From Stenogyne calaminthoides (taxonomy: Eukaryota; Streptophyta; Magnoliopsida; Lamiales; Lamiaceae), in assembly GCA_037126765.1 (NCBI GenBank), contig JBBCBC010000002.1:47992889-48056888 (forward strand): 64,000 bases of DNA. Reading direction: 5' to 3'. Positions 45,691 to 56,944 of this stretch are shown here, in pieces. The notes under the pieces were generated by a model. The model had not been told where the DNA came from. It saw only the letters and a program-made list of their open reading frames with translations, and searched no databases. Each line of letters opens with the position of its first letter. Position 1 is the first letter of the stretch. A program made the position numbers and the translations under genes.

Positions 45691-46640
45691 GGAACAGGAG
45701 GAGAGATTCCGGTGTCCTCCAAGAAAGTGGATAGTTCCATATCAATAGAATCAATGGACGAAGAGCCGTGGGAGAAAGGAAATAGCAACTCGTCAAATTG
45801 GGCATGGCGAGTTGTGTATACTTTCGAGGTCTCTGGATTGAAACAACGGAAACCTTTATACAAACTGCTATAACCAAGGAAAATGCATGGATGACTTCGT
45901 GGTGCCAACTTGTTCGGTGCATAATCTCGAAGATACGGAAAAACCCGACAACCAAACGGTTTGAAGATTGCATAGTTGGGTGCAGTGCCAAATAAGATTT
46001 TAAAGGGAGAAGTGTCATGCAGAACCGAAGATGGTAGTCTGTTAATAACAAAAACGGCTGTGGCAAATGCATCAAACCAGAGAGAGGTGGGAGCATGAGC
46101 ATGAAACAATATGGACAGTCCGGTCTTGGATATGTGACGGTGCTTTCTTTATGCTCGTCCATTCTGCTGAGGTGTATAAGGACATGACAAACGATGATGA
46201 ATTCCATGCTGACTCATAAAAGAATTAACCCGTGAATTCACAAATTCCGTGCCACCATCACTTTGAAATACTTTTATAGTTCGAGAGAATTGGTTGCATA
46301 CAAAAGTGTGAAAGCGAACAAAAGTATCAAAGAAATCCAATTTAGCACTCAGAGGATATATCCAAGTAAAGCGAGAAAAATCATCCACGAAAGCAACATA
46401 ATAACGAAAGCCATCTGACGTAGAAATTGGAGCTGGACCCGATAAATCACAATGAACCAAATCAAGTACAACAGAAGCACGTTTATCATTCAAAGCAAAC
46501 GACAATCTCTTACTCTTTGCCAATTGACAAGAGGAACAAATACGAGGATTCGGTAAAACAGAAGTAACATATAACTTGCCTAATTTATTCAGTAAAGAGA
46601 TAACCGAAAATGGGACATGTCCCAGGCATAAAAATGGTTG
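45687..46640 (-). pseudogene. Integrase of Copia element D, catalytic glutamate codon turned into stop
   Basis: From 46640 the minus strand reads a damaged zinc-binding segment (LGHVPFSVISLLNKLGKLY, CSSCQLAKSKRL), then the core: D in LVHCDLSGP, D in FQSDGGTEF, and PYTPQQNGRA followed by TAA at 46151-46149 where GAA for the third catalytic residue (NGRAERKH) is expected. The frame then continues (46109-45687) with TSLWFDAFATAVFVINRLPS and IFLGYSSLYKGFRCF. A single G-to-T change made the stop. Upstream gag and 5' LTR are not found. Confidence 0.88.
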
Positions 46641-46815
46641 AGCTTTGACTAAAATTTAATGTTCTGCTCACAATATGACCTACCATATGCCCACATTAAA
46701 AACCTGGTCAAAACATGAATTTAATGATCTGCTCACAATATGACCTACTCATATGCCCACAGTAAAAACCTGTAAGTCAAAACATGAATTTAATGATATG
46801 CAGACGATATGACCT
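46640..46815 (+). repeat. Tandem repeat of ~70-75 bp, about 2.5 copies
   Basis: Units contain AATTTAATGWTCTGCTCACA, ATATGACCTA and CATATGCCCACAKTAAAAAC, at about 46658, 46730 and 46800. It lies between the end of D and the Harbinger transposase and may be a subterminal repeat of the latter. Confidence 0.6.
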
Positions 46816-47381
46816 AACACTATTTTGACTCTGAAACATTACTTAGCTTAATGCATGTCTCACACCAACACAATTTATTGACACATTAAGAAAGTTAAAA
46901 AGACTTAAATATAATGGTGTTGATTCTACAGGATCTGCACATGCATTGACACTGATGATCATATGGGTAATAACTTGGAGCCACTATTTAAATGCCATAT
47001 ATATGTCAACAGAGCTATCATGTGCTATATCAATATTCACTTTGACATATAATAGAGAAGACGACGCCTTCTTAGTGAAGTTTAATTGTTATATATATTT
47101 TACCTGTTTGGAGATATATGTAGTAAATAATCAGACCAATCTGATAATGCAAACGAAACAGTATCCTGAGGATAAGAAATGCAATTCATTAGTATAGTTG
47201 GTACCTGCAGATACAAAGGTGATACAAAGGACATATAATTAATTCTACATGAACTTGCTCAAACAATTGTTATCACCAATAAATAAACGGAAAATAAAAA
47301 ATACATAAATATTTCACAATCAGAAAAACATAAAATTCAATGCAAGTGTACAACAATAACATGATAAACTACACAATCCAA
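46816..47381. other. Non-coding DNA 3' of the Harbinger transposase
   Basis: AT-rich, with no coding frame of note. Presumably the 3' part of the Harbinger element, but no terminal inverted repeat is recognised. Confidence 0.4.
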
Positions 47382-48791
47382 CTAAGTATGATTTCTCCAT
47401 GCCTGATGGATGGCCATGGATAATTGGTCCCTCCATTGATTAAATTGCGACGACTCAACCGTATCAATCATATCTTCAGGCTCATCCTCGGTGTCATCGG
47501 TGTCATCCTCGATGTCATCGTCTTCATCTTCATCAAACTGTTGCTCAACAGGATCAACGGGCATATGTCGTCGAATGAAGTTGTGTAACAAAAAATAGGT
47601 CATTATAATTATAACTTGTGTCTTAATAGGGTAAAATGCAGGGCTCCTAAGTATTGCAAAACATTTTTTTAAGACACCAAATGCACGCTCTATGACGTTA
47701 CGTGCTCTAGTGTGTCTCATGTTGAAGTGTTCTTGGTGATTGGTTGGCCGACAGGTATTTGGGCCTCACTCTTTTAGATGGTATCTACATCCCCTATATG
47801 GAGCTAGAAATCCCTCTGCATTCGCATATCCGTTTTCACAGAGATAGTATTGTCCTACACATACACATGGAAATAAAATTCAAAACAACAATAGATATTA
47901 AATAATAAAAAATGAATAATGAATAAACGACGATCATACCCTTTGGGACTCTCAATCCGTGAGGTCGGGTGACGGCATCTCGTAAAACCCTGGCATCAGC
48001 AGCTAACCCTTCCCAGCCGGGTAGGAAGTACACAAATTGCATCTCTGTATCACAGACACCCAATACATTGGTGGATATACGACCCTTCCTATTTCTGAAT
48101 TTCCCCCTTTCACTATTTGGCACTGTAATGTCAACATGGGTACCGCAACCCTACATAAATGATTATTAAATAATTATATCTAAAGATATTCACAACGCGG
48201 GTTATAAGAGGGTAAGATGATTACCTTAAACCATTTCCATCGTGGATCGACTGAATCTTCAGGAATAGGAGTCGGTTTAACCAAAAATAAATAGTGAAGT
48301 TTAATAATAGCATTTAGGACCAGGTTCATGTAATACGACACTGTTTGACACGAACGTCGGAAATCAAACGAGACAACACTTTGCTTTTTATGATGACTCA
48401 AGATTGATAAGAACATTGACACTTGTTCCTCAACACACACGTAACGTTGATCTTTTAAACCTCCTAAATCCCTCAGTAATTGACAAACTCTAGCAAAAGT
48501 GTTTCGGTCCATTCTTAAGTTTTTTACACATGCAACATCAGTCATTGCATACAATCTATTTAAACGAATTTCTTGGTTAGGTATCTTACTAATCATTCCA
48601 TAAGACATAACATCATCACGTCGTCTAACTCTTCTATTAGACGTTTGGATAATCATATGTTCTAGTATAAGACACACAAACTTTCTCCGGCGTTGCATGT
48701 GTTCTATTAATAAGTAACCAACAGTTTCTTCATGGCTAGTGACAACATCGGGGTATATGTTACCTACCAACAATAAATAATTGTTCATCAA
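47382..48791 (-). pseudogene. PIF/Harbinger transposase (HARBI1/ALP1-like nuclease), inactivated
   Basis: Three exons on the minus strand: 48791-48225, 48150-47940, 47854-47382, with GT-AG introns and consistent phases. Exon 1 has the N-terminal region (LRMDRNTFARVCQLLRDLGG, EQVSMFLSILSHHKK, DFRRSCQTVSYYMNLVLNAI, DPRWKWFK). Exon 2 has FRNRKGRISTNVLGVCDTEM, LPGWEGLAADARVLRDAV with the second catalytic D. Exon 3 has ENGYANAEGFLAPYRGCRYH and RARNVIERAFGVLKKCFAIL with the third acidic residue, then an acidic tail. The family reads GCLGALDGT where this copy reads GCGT, so five residues including the first catalytic D are gone. A TGA at 47768-47766 replaces the tryptophan of HLKEWG. Such nucleases cut at TTA/TAA targets with a Myb-like partner, and no partner ORF is seen. 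Confidence 0.9.
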
Positions 48792-49229
48792 ACGAGTATC
48801 AGTTGTACAGGTATATCAATATTGACAATCAAATGTTTGACTAACACAAACTTTAGAGTTATGATTTAATTTTGCAGGTCAGCATTTCAGTCCACATATA
48901 TAAATGATTGCAAATGTTACTGTCCTCATTTTCACAATCAACAACATACATTTCCCCAAACATTAAACTACATTTCTGTCCACAGTTTAGACAGTCAAAA
49001 AATTAGAAGTAGAACAAGTAGAAGAACATACAAGTCCACAATTTATTGACAGGACCATTGAACACCTAGAACAACCACAGCTCAAACAACTAGGAACAAC
49101 ATATTTTCATACTTTAAAACCCATCTAATTCAGTTGACAAATGTGTTCATCCCCAAAAGAATGTTGAATTTATGCTTTTTATCAATAACACATCATGTAG
49201 TGTGGGAGATAGTATTTTTTAACCCAATA

Positions 49230-49593
49230 GCGAATACCCTATTACATCAACCTCAATACACACCATTTTTAAGATCATACTGCATCATTAACCCAATACA
49301 CACCAATATCAAATACACTATTGTATCAAACCTCAAATAAGATAAATACTATCAATTAACCCAATCCCAACCCAACCGTGCATCAATTAATAGACAACAT
49401 GCATCAAACCTCAAATAACAAAAATACTTTCAATTAACCCAACACCAACTCTACATCAATTAAGAACCCTACTTAATCCACAACCTGCCTCAAACCTCAA
49501 ATAACAAAAATACTATCAATTATTCCAACCCCAACCCTGCATCAATAAAAAAACCCTACTTAATCGAAAACCTGCATCTCAAATAAGAAAAAT
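49230..49593 (+). repeat. Degenerate ~80-bp tandem repeats, left part
   Basis: Units of the form CAATTAACCCAACCCCAACC...GCATCAATTAA...CATCAAACCTCAAATAA start near 49352, 49431 and 49517. The array continues at 51467-51560, beyond the inserted solo LTR. It probably belongs to the 5' flank of the Harbinger element. Confidence 0.72.
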
Positions 49594-49598
49594 ACAAT

Positions 49599-51461
49599 TG
49601 TTTGTCCCGGTGAAAAACCCATGAAATGCGGAAAAAAATCATGTAATGCATATAAAGCAGCGGTGAGGGCAGAGTGATTCCAGATTTTTGCGTTTTAAGT
49701 CCATGTGTTGTGTTTTGCTTATAACCAAATGCATATAACAAGATAAGAACATAAAGCAATAACGAACACAACAAAGTATAGTGGTTCGGAGACTCAAGCT
49801 CCTACATTCACTCTCCCTGTTCCTAGGGAAATTCCTTCAATCGGGACTTATCACCCTTCACGGGATCGCCTACAAGCTTTCAAGCTAACTCACTGTAGCT
49901 TACTCACTTCTTCTACATTTGAGTTTTCTGGCTGACTACTCTGCAGCTTACTTACTCAAACACACACAAGCTTTCTGACTATCCAAGATAGTTTACTCAC
50001 TTCTTCTCTAGAGTTTTCTGGCTGACTACTCTGCAGCTTACTCACTCTTTACAACTCCAACAATCACACAAACTACCTAACAATAGGGTTTGGGTTTGGG
50101 TTGGTGTCTCCAACTAGGTTGAGATTTTCCCGTACAATGGTTTAGCCTTTATGCTAAGGTTGGGAAAATCTCTCTAAGCTTAGAATATATCGTGGGTTGC
50201 TTAGATTGGGTTTAAGAACACTCTTGAATATATTTGTGTGTCTACAGATTTGTGTTCTATGGTGGGAATGCTTGAGTATATGGCTCTTGGCACTGTAGCA
50301 TCTTTTCCACATTCTCCACACTCTCCACACTTAATTTGATGGAAGATCTTGTATTTATAGTGTGGATTTGAATGTTACCGATTGGAGAGAATCACATTCA
50401 AATCCATACTATTCGGTACGTAAGTGCAACTTTTTTCATTTGGTTGTCTTCCTCTCATTGGTCCACGTCAGCTGAATCTAACGGCTATATTCTTCAGGAT
50501 CTTCTGAGTCTTTAGGATTCTCTGAGTCTTCAGGATCTTCTGAGTCTTTAGGATTCTCTGAGTCTTCAGGTTTCTCTGAGTCTTCAGGATTCTTACGAGT
50601 CTTCGGTGTCTTGATGACATCTTTGGGTCTTGATGCTATCGGTGACATCTTGAGTCTTGATGCTATAAGTGACATCTTGAGTCTTGATCCTATCAATGAC
50701 ATCTTGAGTCTTGATCCTGTCGAGTCTTGGGTTTCTCACGAGTCTCGGGATACTTCTACTCGGGATTCTTGATTGTGAGACTTCTCTTGGCCGGACCTTG
50801 TGCGATCAGCATCTTGACACTCATCTTTGCCGAGTTTAGTTCTTCTAACCTTCGGACATTCGACCCTCGTGTCACTTTTACTCTTGACCCTCGGTCACTT
50901 GACTCAAAGTTATTTGATTTCTTCACCGATCCGATCAGCTCGACCGATCGATCAAGACATCTTCAGTCAACATATCGGGATAACATGGTCGAAGACATCA
51001 AGGTTAAGATATCGGGTTATCATATCGATCTCGATCACGCATCGATCTCGATCATCTCATCCGCTTTCCTCTTCCGATCGCAACCTTCTCTTACGATCTT
51101 ACCGTCGGTTTCTTTACGATCACTTTTGCATTCTTCCGATCACCAGATTAGCTCGTTCGGTTCTTCCGATCATCCGATCAGGTCGTTTCGGGTCATCCGA
51201 TCACCGACTCTTTCCTACGATTTCGCTTTAGCTTTTTCTTCTCATCCCCGATTTGCCCTTTCATCGTAGTTAACTTGGAACTCATCTAACTCATCTGATC
51301 TCGATCAGTCTCGTCTGATCTCGATCATCTTCTTCTGATTTTGTGAGTTCCCCCTCAACTTGTTCTCTCGTTCCCCCTCAACTTGTTATCTGTAAATTAG
51401 CTTCAATAACACAAGTTGATAATGTTTTGGCATAATTCATCAAAACTAAAATATCCCAACA
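49599..51461 (-). mobile_element. Solo LTR E (Copia, related to A)
   Basis: 1863 bp, TGTTGGGATATTTTAG at 51461 on the minus strand to CGGGACAAACA at 49599. Flanked by a perfect ACAAT duplication (49594-49598, 51462-51466). A TATA box (CTATAAATAC) is near 50360-50351. Both ends and the region around 49780 resemble the LTR of A. No internal region remains, so it was reduced by LTR-LTR recombination. Confidence 0.88.
50490..50725 (+). repeat. Minisatellite inside solo LTR E
   Basis: About ten imperfect copies of an 18-bp unit (TCTGAGTCTTCAGGATTC) from 50490 to 50600 pass into longer 33-bp units with GACATCTTGAGTCTTGATSC up to 50720. Slippage within the LTR is the likely source. The small reading frame over it is an artefact of the repeat. 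Confidence 0.75.
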
Positions 51462-51466
51462 ACAAT

Positions 51467-51560
51467 CAATTAACCCAACCCCAACCCTGCATCAATTAAG
51501 AACCCTAGTTAATCCACAACCATACACACAAATTACTGCATCAAACCTCAATAATCCAAC
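51467..51560 (+). repeat. Right part of the ~80-bp tandem repeat array
   Basis: CAATTAACCCAACCCCAACC, CTGCATCAATTAAGAACCCT and GCATCAAACCTCAATAA continue the array broken at 49598 by solo LTR E. Confidence 0.72.
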
Positions 51561-54360
51561 TCGGAGAAAACTACAGTGGTACGCAAGACAAATTAGAAAG
51601 CTACAGTGTCGAGTGATAGTTGAGGTGGACGATTCGTGATAGAGAAAATCGAATTAGGTGTGATATAAATACCTTAATCGACACTACCCACGACGTCGTC
51701 GTCGTTTGTATTCGAAATGCCGTCGTCGACGACCGTGCTCGTATGTGCCAAACTTCAAAATTTCGCGTCCCCCCAAAATCGAAAAACCTCGACCAAAAAG
51801 CAATAATTGATGAATGAACAGAGTTGGATTTTATTTGGTCATATATTACACTTGAAGAGGGGCAAAATCGTCCGTCGAAAGTGACTGTAGAAGCCCTCTT
51901 CGGCTAATACCTTGGGGGAGGAGGTATTATTTAGTGTGAAAGGGAATAGTGATTCGCAGGAAATGAACGGTATTACGGTGAGGGTCATCAATAAAAAAAT
52001 TGGATCCTTACTAATTAGTACGGGCTATATGCTGGCTACCAAATGACTTTGCAAATAATTACTGACCACTATTAAACTCATAATAACCCCTACCAATCCA
52101 AGCCTATATTCATAGTTCAAACTCTTTTTTGCTTATCCTTGGTAAATTTTTCTTTTATAACATATTCACTCTTATTAAAAAAAGTTGAACATAGGGGTCG
52201 CGTGGGTCCCGCGTCCTAATGGGAGAGATGAACATTAATATAACAAGGATAAAAATATCATAAAAGCTCAAAATGATTTTGTTTATCAAAGGTAGAGTAA
52301 AAAAGAGTTTTAACTATTAATATAGGGCATTTACATTTACTGATTGAGTGTTGTAAAAAGATTAAAAAAAATTGAAAGATAAATTATAGAAATGTATTTT
52401 TATTATAACCCTACTTAATAATTGGTATAGTTTTCAATATAATTAATACATAATGTTTTATTAGTAAATAAATTAAGGAAACTATTTTTTATGAAAGCAA
52501 GTCTATATGTTGGACAGAGGGAGTATGTTTATTGTAATTTTGTTCGGACCCATTTTGAACTTTCATTTTAATTAATTAAATATTGGGAAAAAGATTAATT
52601 TGTGATTTTTATTAATGGATATTCTAAAAAGATTAATTTCTGAATATATATAAGGCATTTTTTATATAAGGCCATCCAAGTGATACCTTTTACCTTTTGA
52701 ACTGATTTAATCAAGTTTGAACTTTGAAGGTGTCACGTATATTTCAGCATTTTAAGGGTGCAAATATATAGTCTCACCCTTAATTTGCGCGTCTAAGATA
52801 CGATTAATTAGCTTTCTTTAAGTTAAACAATGGGTGGAGAATATATATATGATTCCGTATGAAATCGTTTAAACTAGAGAATCACAAATGAATCACCAGT
52901 GATTCTAATTTGATTTTCTTTGTTTATAATAATCATTCACGCAGCCCGCAAGGAGTGGACTAAATTACTTCACGTATTTACAATATAGATATATTCTCAG
53001 AAATCTGGTCAACTGCCAATTATAAAATAAAAAATCGGTTTGATAAACAATTATATTGTTGCCAGCTACAAAAATTTTGGGTGACGTAACTACTCCCAGT
53101 TGAAATTAGTTAATGGTTTACGCATGTGTCACGTGGATTCAATATTTCTAAGTGAAAATTCGGCAACAAATAATAAAAAAAATAAAATTGTAGGGTAGTA
53201 TGATAGGCATTTACGTTATTTTAGACGTTACTAATTATTGTGTTGTTTGTTCATACCATAGACAGAATTATGCGAGTAGTTGGAAAGTTGTTGCTTATTT
53301 ATTTGTGATTTTTTTATGATATATTCCCACCAATGAAGATCTCCAATTTGAAAATTTCAATGTACCCTCGAGAAAGTATAGTTGATGCATTTGATTAAAG
53401 TTATTTTTAATACTTTAAAAATTGTTAATTCAATATTTCAAGATTTATGAGAAGTCGTTCAATATGTGTCCAAATAATTGGTGTCGGGTTCACATTTACT
53501 AGTTTATACTATCTGTTTTCATTATTAAAAAATATATATATATACAAGTAAACTGTTCTATTTTTCTTTTTAATCCACTTGATAAAAATTTATTTGAGAC
53601 GGTATCATTTACTATGCTAATATGGTTTATGGACTTATGTGACCCTAAATCGACATTCATTTTCAAAAGAAAAACACGAGTACTCAAATATTTAATTAAG
53701 ATAGAGACTCGTCTCATATGAGATTATCCTACACAAATTTTACATGCGGGCCGGAGTGAGGATTGATCGTTTTCTTTTTCCCTAATAAAGGTTGGTGCGG
53801 TTTTGTAATTAAGGTCCCTGAGGATACAAAGTGAAACGAGAATGTGAAACTGGGCTCAAATTAAAGCGATTTGAGATAACAAAACTCTATTCGTATTGGC
53901 AATTGCGTTATACACGAATTTTTTTTATTCTAACGATATAAAAAGTGGGGTAGATTGAGATTATATATGTTTCAAGAACAAAAATATTCCTGAAGACATA
54001 AGTTAATTGATATAATTAAGACGTATTTTACAATTATAATTTATAACTTAACTGATACTTATCTATACTAGAGAGATATAAAGACTTTAGTACTTTCTTA
54101 AATTCTCCAATATATTTTATGTCACGTCGGTCTATCATCTATGCCTTAACAAAACATGGGCACGTGCAATTATTCGTGCGTCTCTTTTATTTTCTTCAAT
54201 TTTATCATTAGCTTCTATATTTTCCTCATTATATGTGAGATCGCGGAGATTAAGTGTTAATTTTTTTTATTTTTTTTTACAAGATTTGATTCTTTTGGTA
54301 AATTGAAATAATTTGGATTAGGTATGCATGGTTAATCTTTTGAACATTATATCTAGCAAG
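51561..54360. other. Long AT-rich spacer
   Basis: About 2.8 kb without a supported gene. Around 51600-51990 the DNA is moderately G+C-rich with CGTCGTCGT runs, perhaps the 5' end of the Harbinger element. At 52504-52527 a lone MITE-like end (GGACAGAGGGAGTA) has no partner. The rest is low-complexity AT sequence. Confidence 0.4.
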
Positions 54361-54375
54361 TAGATAGAGTTAGAT

Positions 54376-54544
54376 TTTTTTTTATCGGACAAAGTTAGTT
54401 GTTAGATGTTAGTAGTTAGTACACCAAGCACTCAAACACTCCACAAATTCACCAAGCCACCTTATAACTCCAAAACTCCAATTCGTTCTCAAAGAGAATT
54501 GAACCTGGGTCTCCCACTCAATTGAGGAGCCCAATGACCCTGAT
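54376..54544 (-). mobile_element. tRNA-derived SINE (family 3), copy 2
   Basis: Flanked by a perfect 15-bp duplication TAGATAGAGTTAGAT (54361-54375, 54545-54559). On the minus strand it reads a tRNA-like head with B box AGGTTCAATTC, the family body shared with 24006-24189, and a poly-A tail (T run at 54376-54383). Confidence 0.85.
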
Positions 54545-54559
54545 TAGATAGAGTTAGAT

Positions 54560-55593
54560 ATCTATTTGTTGAATTATGATCGATATACAACGTTTTATTA
54601 ATAGTATGTGATCTAGTTGCGGAAATAATTATTATTCCAGATGGAATATGGTCAATTGATCATGTGAATGGTTGTATTTGAATTAATGCTGAACATGGGT
54701 TAGATCATTGATCTGAAGAGTTGCGATTTTTATTGAAACACACACGTCGGCTTGATTACACAACCTAGTATGTGAATGTGCTGCGAGATGTAAAAATATA
54801 TACATATGTATATAATATTTGGATCTGTTATTATAGTTATCTAAAATCTAAAAAAGAAAAAGAAATTAAGTGTAAGTAAATATTTGAGATATAATAAAAA
54901 ATGGTCCTGTAATTTCATTTCGGTCCATAAAGAATTTTGTAAGTTTTTAATAGGGATGATAATATCACCCCGACCCGCCCTGACCTGCCCTGACCGGCAC
55001 TGTTTGGATCGGACCCACCCCGTACCCGTAGTGAGATGAGATATGTCTGGGTATTACTCGGGACCCTCGCCCCGTTTTATATATTAAAAATCAAAATATG
55101 TGTTATATACTATATGCAAATACAATATATTTTTATATTTTTTCATAATTATTAATATGTAGGTAAATCTATTAAATTTGGTCTTTTTTTTTTCTAAATT
55201 TTGATCATTTTCGTCGAAAATTTTGAATTTTGGCCCTGAAAAATTACAAAAAAATGGTCGAAAATGTGTTGTGGAATACATTATGATACAAAAAAGATAT
55301 TAAAATGATGTGCTCCGCGAGAGGAAGAAAATAGTAGAGGTGTTGACCCTCACCTGACTGCATAAATCACTCTAAATTAGCCATGAGAATTGACGATATT
55401 CGCGGTTTTGAAGTCGCGAATTAATCTTGGGGTAGGTGTAATCGAAACATGAAATTGATTGAGAGTTTTGCTTCCTGGAAGATTATTCAAATGGGAATGG
55501 TGGCGATCATAATACATAATTAGGGCAACTTTCCTGTCAAATTTTAAAATTCTAGCAAAAGTGATTAAAATTGACAACAAAAGGACTAAAACT
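54560..55593. other. AT-rich spacer
   Basis: No gene. At 54968-55075 a C-rich patch (CCCCGACCCGCCCTGACC) resembles the G+C-rich CCCGNCCC repeats scattered in plant repeats, family not assigned. Confidence 0.4.
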
Positions 55594-55681
55594 GAAGGTT
55601 ATAGCTCCACTACCTAAGACCCCGAGGTCTTGGTTCGAGACACGGAGAGAGAAAATTTATTGTCTCTTGTGGTGGTCCCCC
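55594..55681 (+). mobile_element. SINE family 2 head, truncated
   Basis: TATAGCTCCACTACCTAAGA and GAGGTCTTGGTTCGAGACAC, then GTGGTGGTCCCCC, match the head of the copy at 32326. Sequence stops where the C-family LTR begins at 55682, so it was cut by that insertion or a deletion. Confidence 0.6.
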
Positions 55682-56107
55682 TGTTGGGGTTATACTAGAA
55701 AGTATACTTTTACTTTGTATAATCAAACTGAATTTCTTATTTATTTACTGAAATTAAATTATTTATCACTGTTGCTTTAAATATGATTGAATGTTATATA
55801 TATTTACTGCATAATTGTTCCATACATAGTACGCATCACATTGTAGTTAATGTGGTGATACCAGATCACATGAGATCACATTAACAACTCCTTGTAAACA
55901 AGTACAAATTCACAACCTAGATGGAAATGAACAACCCATCGTGAAAGGTTGAAGTGTAAGGTTCAGATTGACTTTTCTTGACCAGGAGATTACACTAGTG
56001 CATTATGATGCGTTGAATAGGACCTACAGGAAGATAAATTCTTCAGTACTGAATATAGAAGAATTATACCTCAGTGGTTCGTTATTTCTTAATCTCCGTT
56101 CCTTAAA
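55682..56107 (+). repeat. C-family LTR, 5' 426 bp only
   Basis: TGTTGGGGTTATACTAGAAA through GAACAACCCATCGTGAAAGG to CTCCGTTCCTTAAA follows the LTR of C1 (33451 onward). The match stops exactly at the CACTA end at 56108, and the remaining ~1.4 kb of LTR is absent. Confidence 0.82.
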
Positions 56108-56545
56108 CACTACAAAAAATCTGCATTTTAGGGACGGAATTTGAGACGGCAAAACCTTCCCAAAACCTCAATTGAGACGGTTTTGGGACGGGTTTTTTTC
56201 CGTCTTTAAAGCAGTCGTCTCAAATCAAAACCGTCCCAAATCATCGAAACTGTCCCAAATCAGGGACGGTTTTTGGACGGTCATAACCGTCCCAAATCAG
56301 GAATGAATTTGGGACGGTCGTAATCGTCTCAAAACGACCCTGATCCACCACATTTCGGGTCAAAAAACCATCCCAAAACCGTCGGTATTTAGGACGGTTA
56401 AACTGTCCCAAATTCGGACGAAATTAGGGACGGTTTTACCATCCAGAAAGGTGTCGATATTTAGGACGGTAAAACCGCCCCAAATTAGGGACGGTTTTAT
56501 CAGGGATTGTAAAATTCGTCCGAAAACCGTCCCAAATCATTTTAT
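56108..56545 (+). mobile_element. One end of a CACTA (En/Spm-like) transposon
   Basis: Begins CACTACAAAAAATCTGC, the CACTA terminus, followed by ~20 copies of subterminal GGGACGG/CCGTCCC motifs in both orientations that would bind the transposase. No second terminus (TTTTTTGTAGTG) and no transposase are present in the window, so it is a fragment or a deleted copy. Confidence 0.75.
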
Positions 56546-56560
56546 TTTTTTAAAAAAAAT

Positions 56561-56620
56561 GTTCAGGAGGTTCGATCCTAGGCCACTAGGTGGCCTGAGC
56601 AGGCATCGAACCACCTGAAC
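56561..56620. repeat. Hairpin-forming inverted repeat
   Basis: Arms GTTCAGGAGGTTCGAT (56561-56576) and ATCGAACCACCTGAAC (56605-56620) differ at one position. Inside them GGCCAC and GTGGCC also pair. It lies at the 3' side of a tRNA-like SINE, and each arm contains a B-box-like GGTTCGAT. Confidence 0.65.
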
Positions 56621-56765
56621 CCCGAGCCACGAAAAACTAACAATCAAACCATAGTGTATATAAGCCTTCACAGGCTTTGGGTGTAAATGAGCTAAATTCG
56701 CTCTCGCCTGGGATCGAACCCGGGTTGGTTGAGCGACTGGGTGGGTGCTCAACCACTCGGGCACT
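56565..56765 (-). mobile_element. tRNA-like SINE (family 4)
   Basis: On the minus strand from 56765: GTGCCCGAGTGGTTGAGC (A box) and, ~25 bases on, CCCGGGTTCGATCCC (perfect B box), followed by a ~130-bp unrelated body and an A/T run at 56540-56558. The A and B boxes match a serine/leucine-type tRNA pattern, but no acceptor stem or anticodon arm can be folded, so it is not a tRNA gene. Ends are approximate. Confidence 0.6.
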
Positions 56766-56944
56766 TGATTTCATTGGTTATGTTTACAACGTTAATAATA
56801 TATGTCCACAAATTAATTAATTTAAAAAAAATGAAATTGTATCAATTTTCTATATATATGTGTGCATTAATTTCACACCTTTTAAAGTTATAATTATTTT
56901 TTATTATTTATAAATTCTAATTTATTTATGTTATTTTTTATTAT

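Noticed and set aside
50727..51269. 180-codon plus-strand ORF rich in S, R and I
   Set aside because: Lies wholly within solo LTR E, antisense to it; its composition comes from TCGATC-rich repeats.
52500..52530. GGACAGAGGGAGTA, a MITE-like terminus
   Set aside because: No inverted partner was found within 500 bases on the left, so no element could be delimited.
54960..55080. C-rich run that might be a G-quadruplex promoter
   Set aside because: Fits a scattered degenerate CCCGNCCC plant repeat; no gene or transcription signal nearby.
56690..56765. Possible tRNA-Ser/Leu gene on the minus strand
   Set aside because: Good box motifs, but no anticodon arm or acceptor stem can be formed; repeat context points to a SINE.
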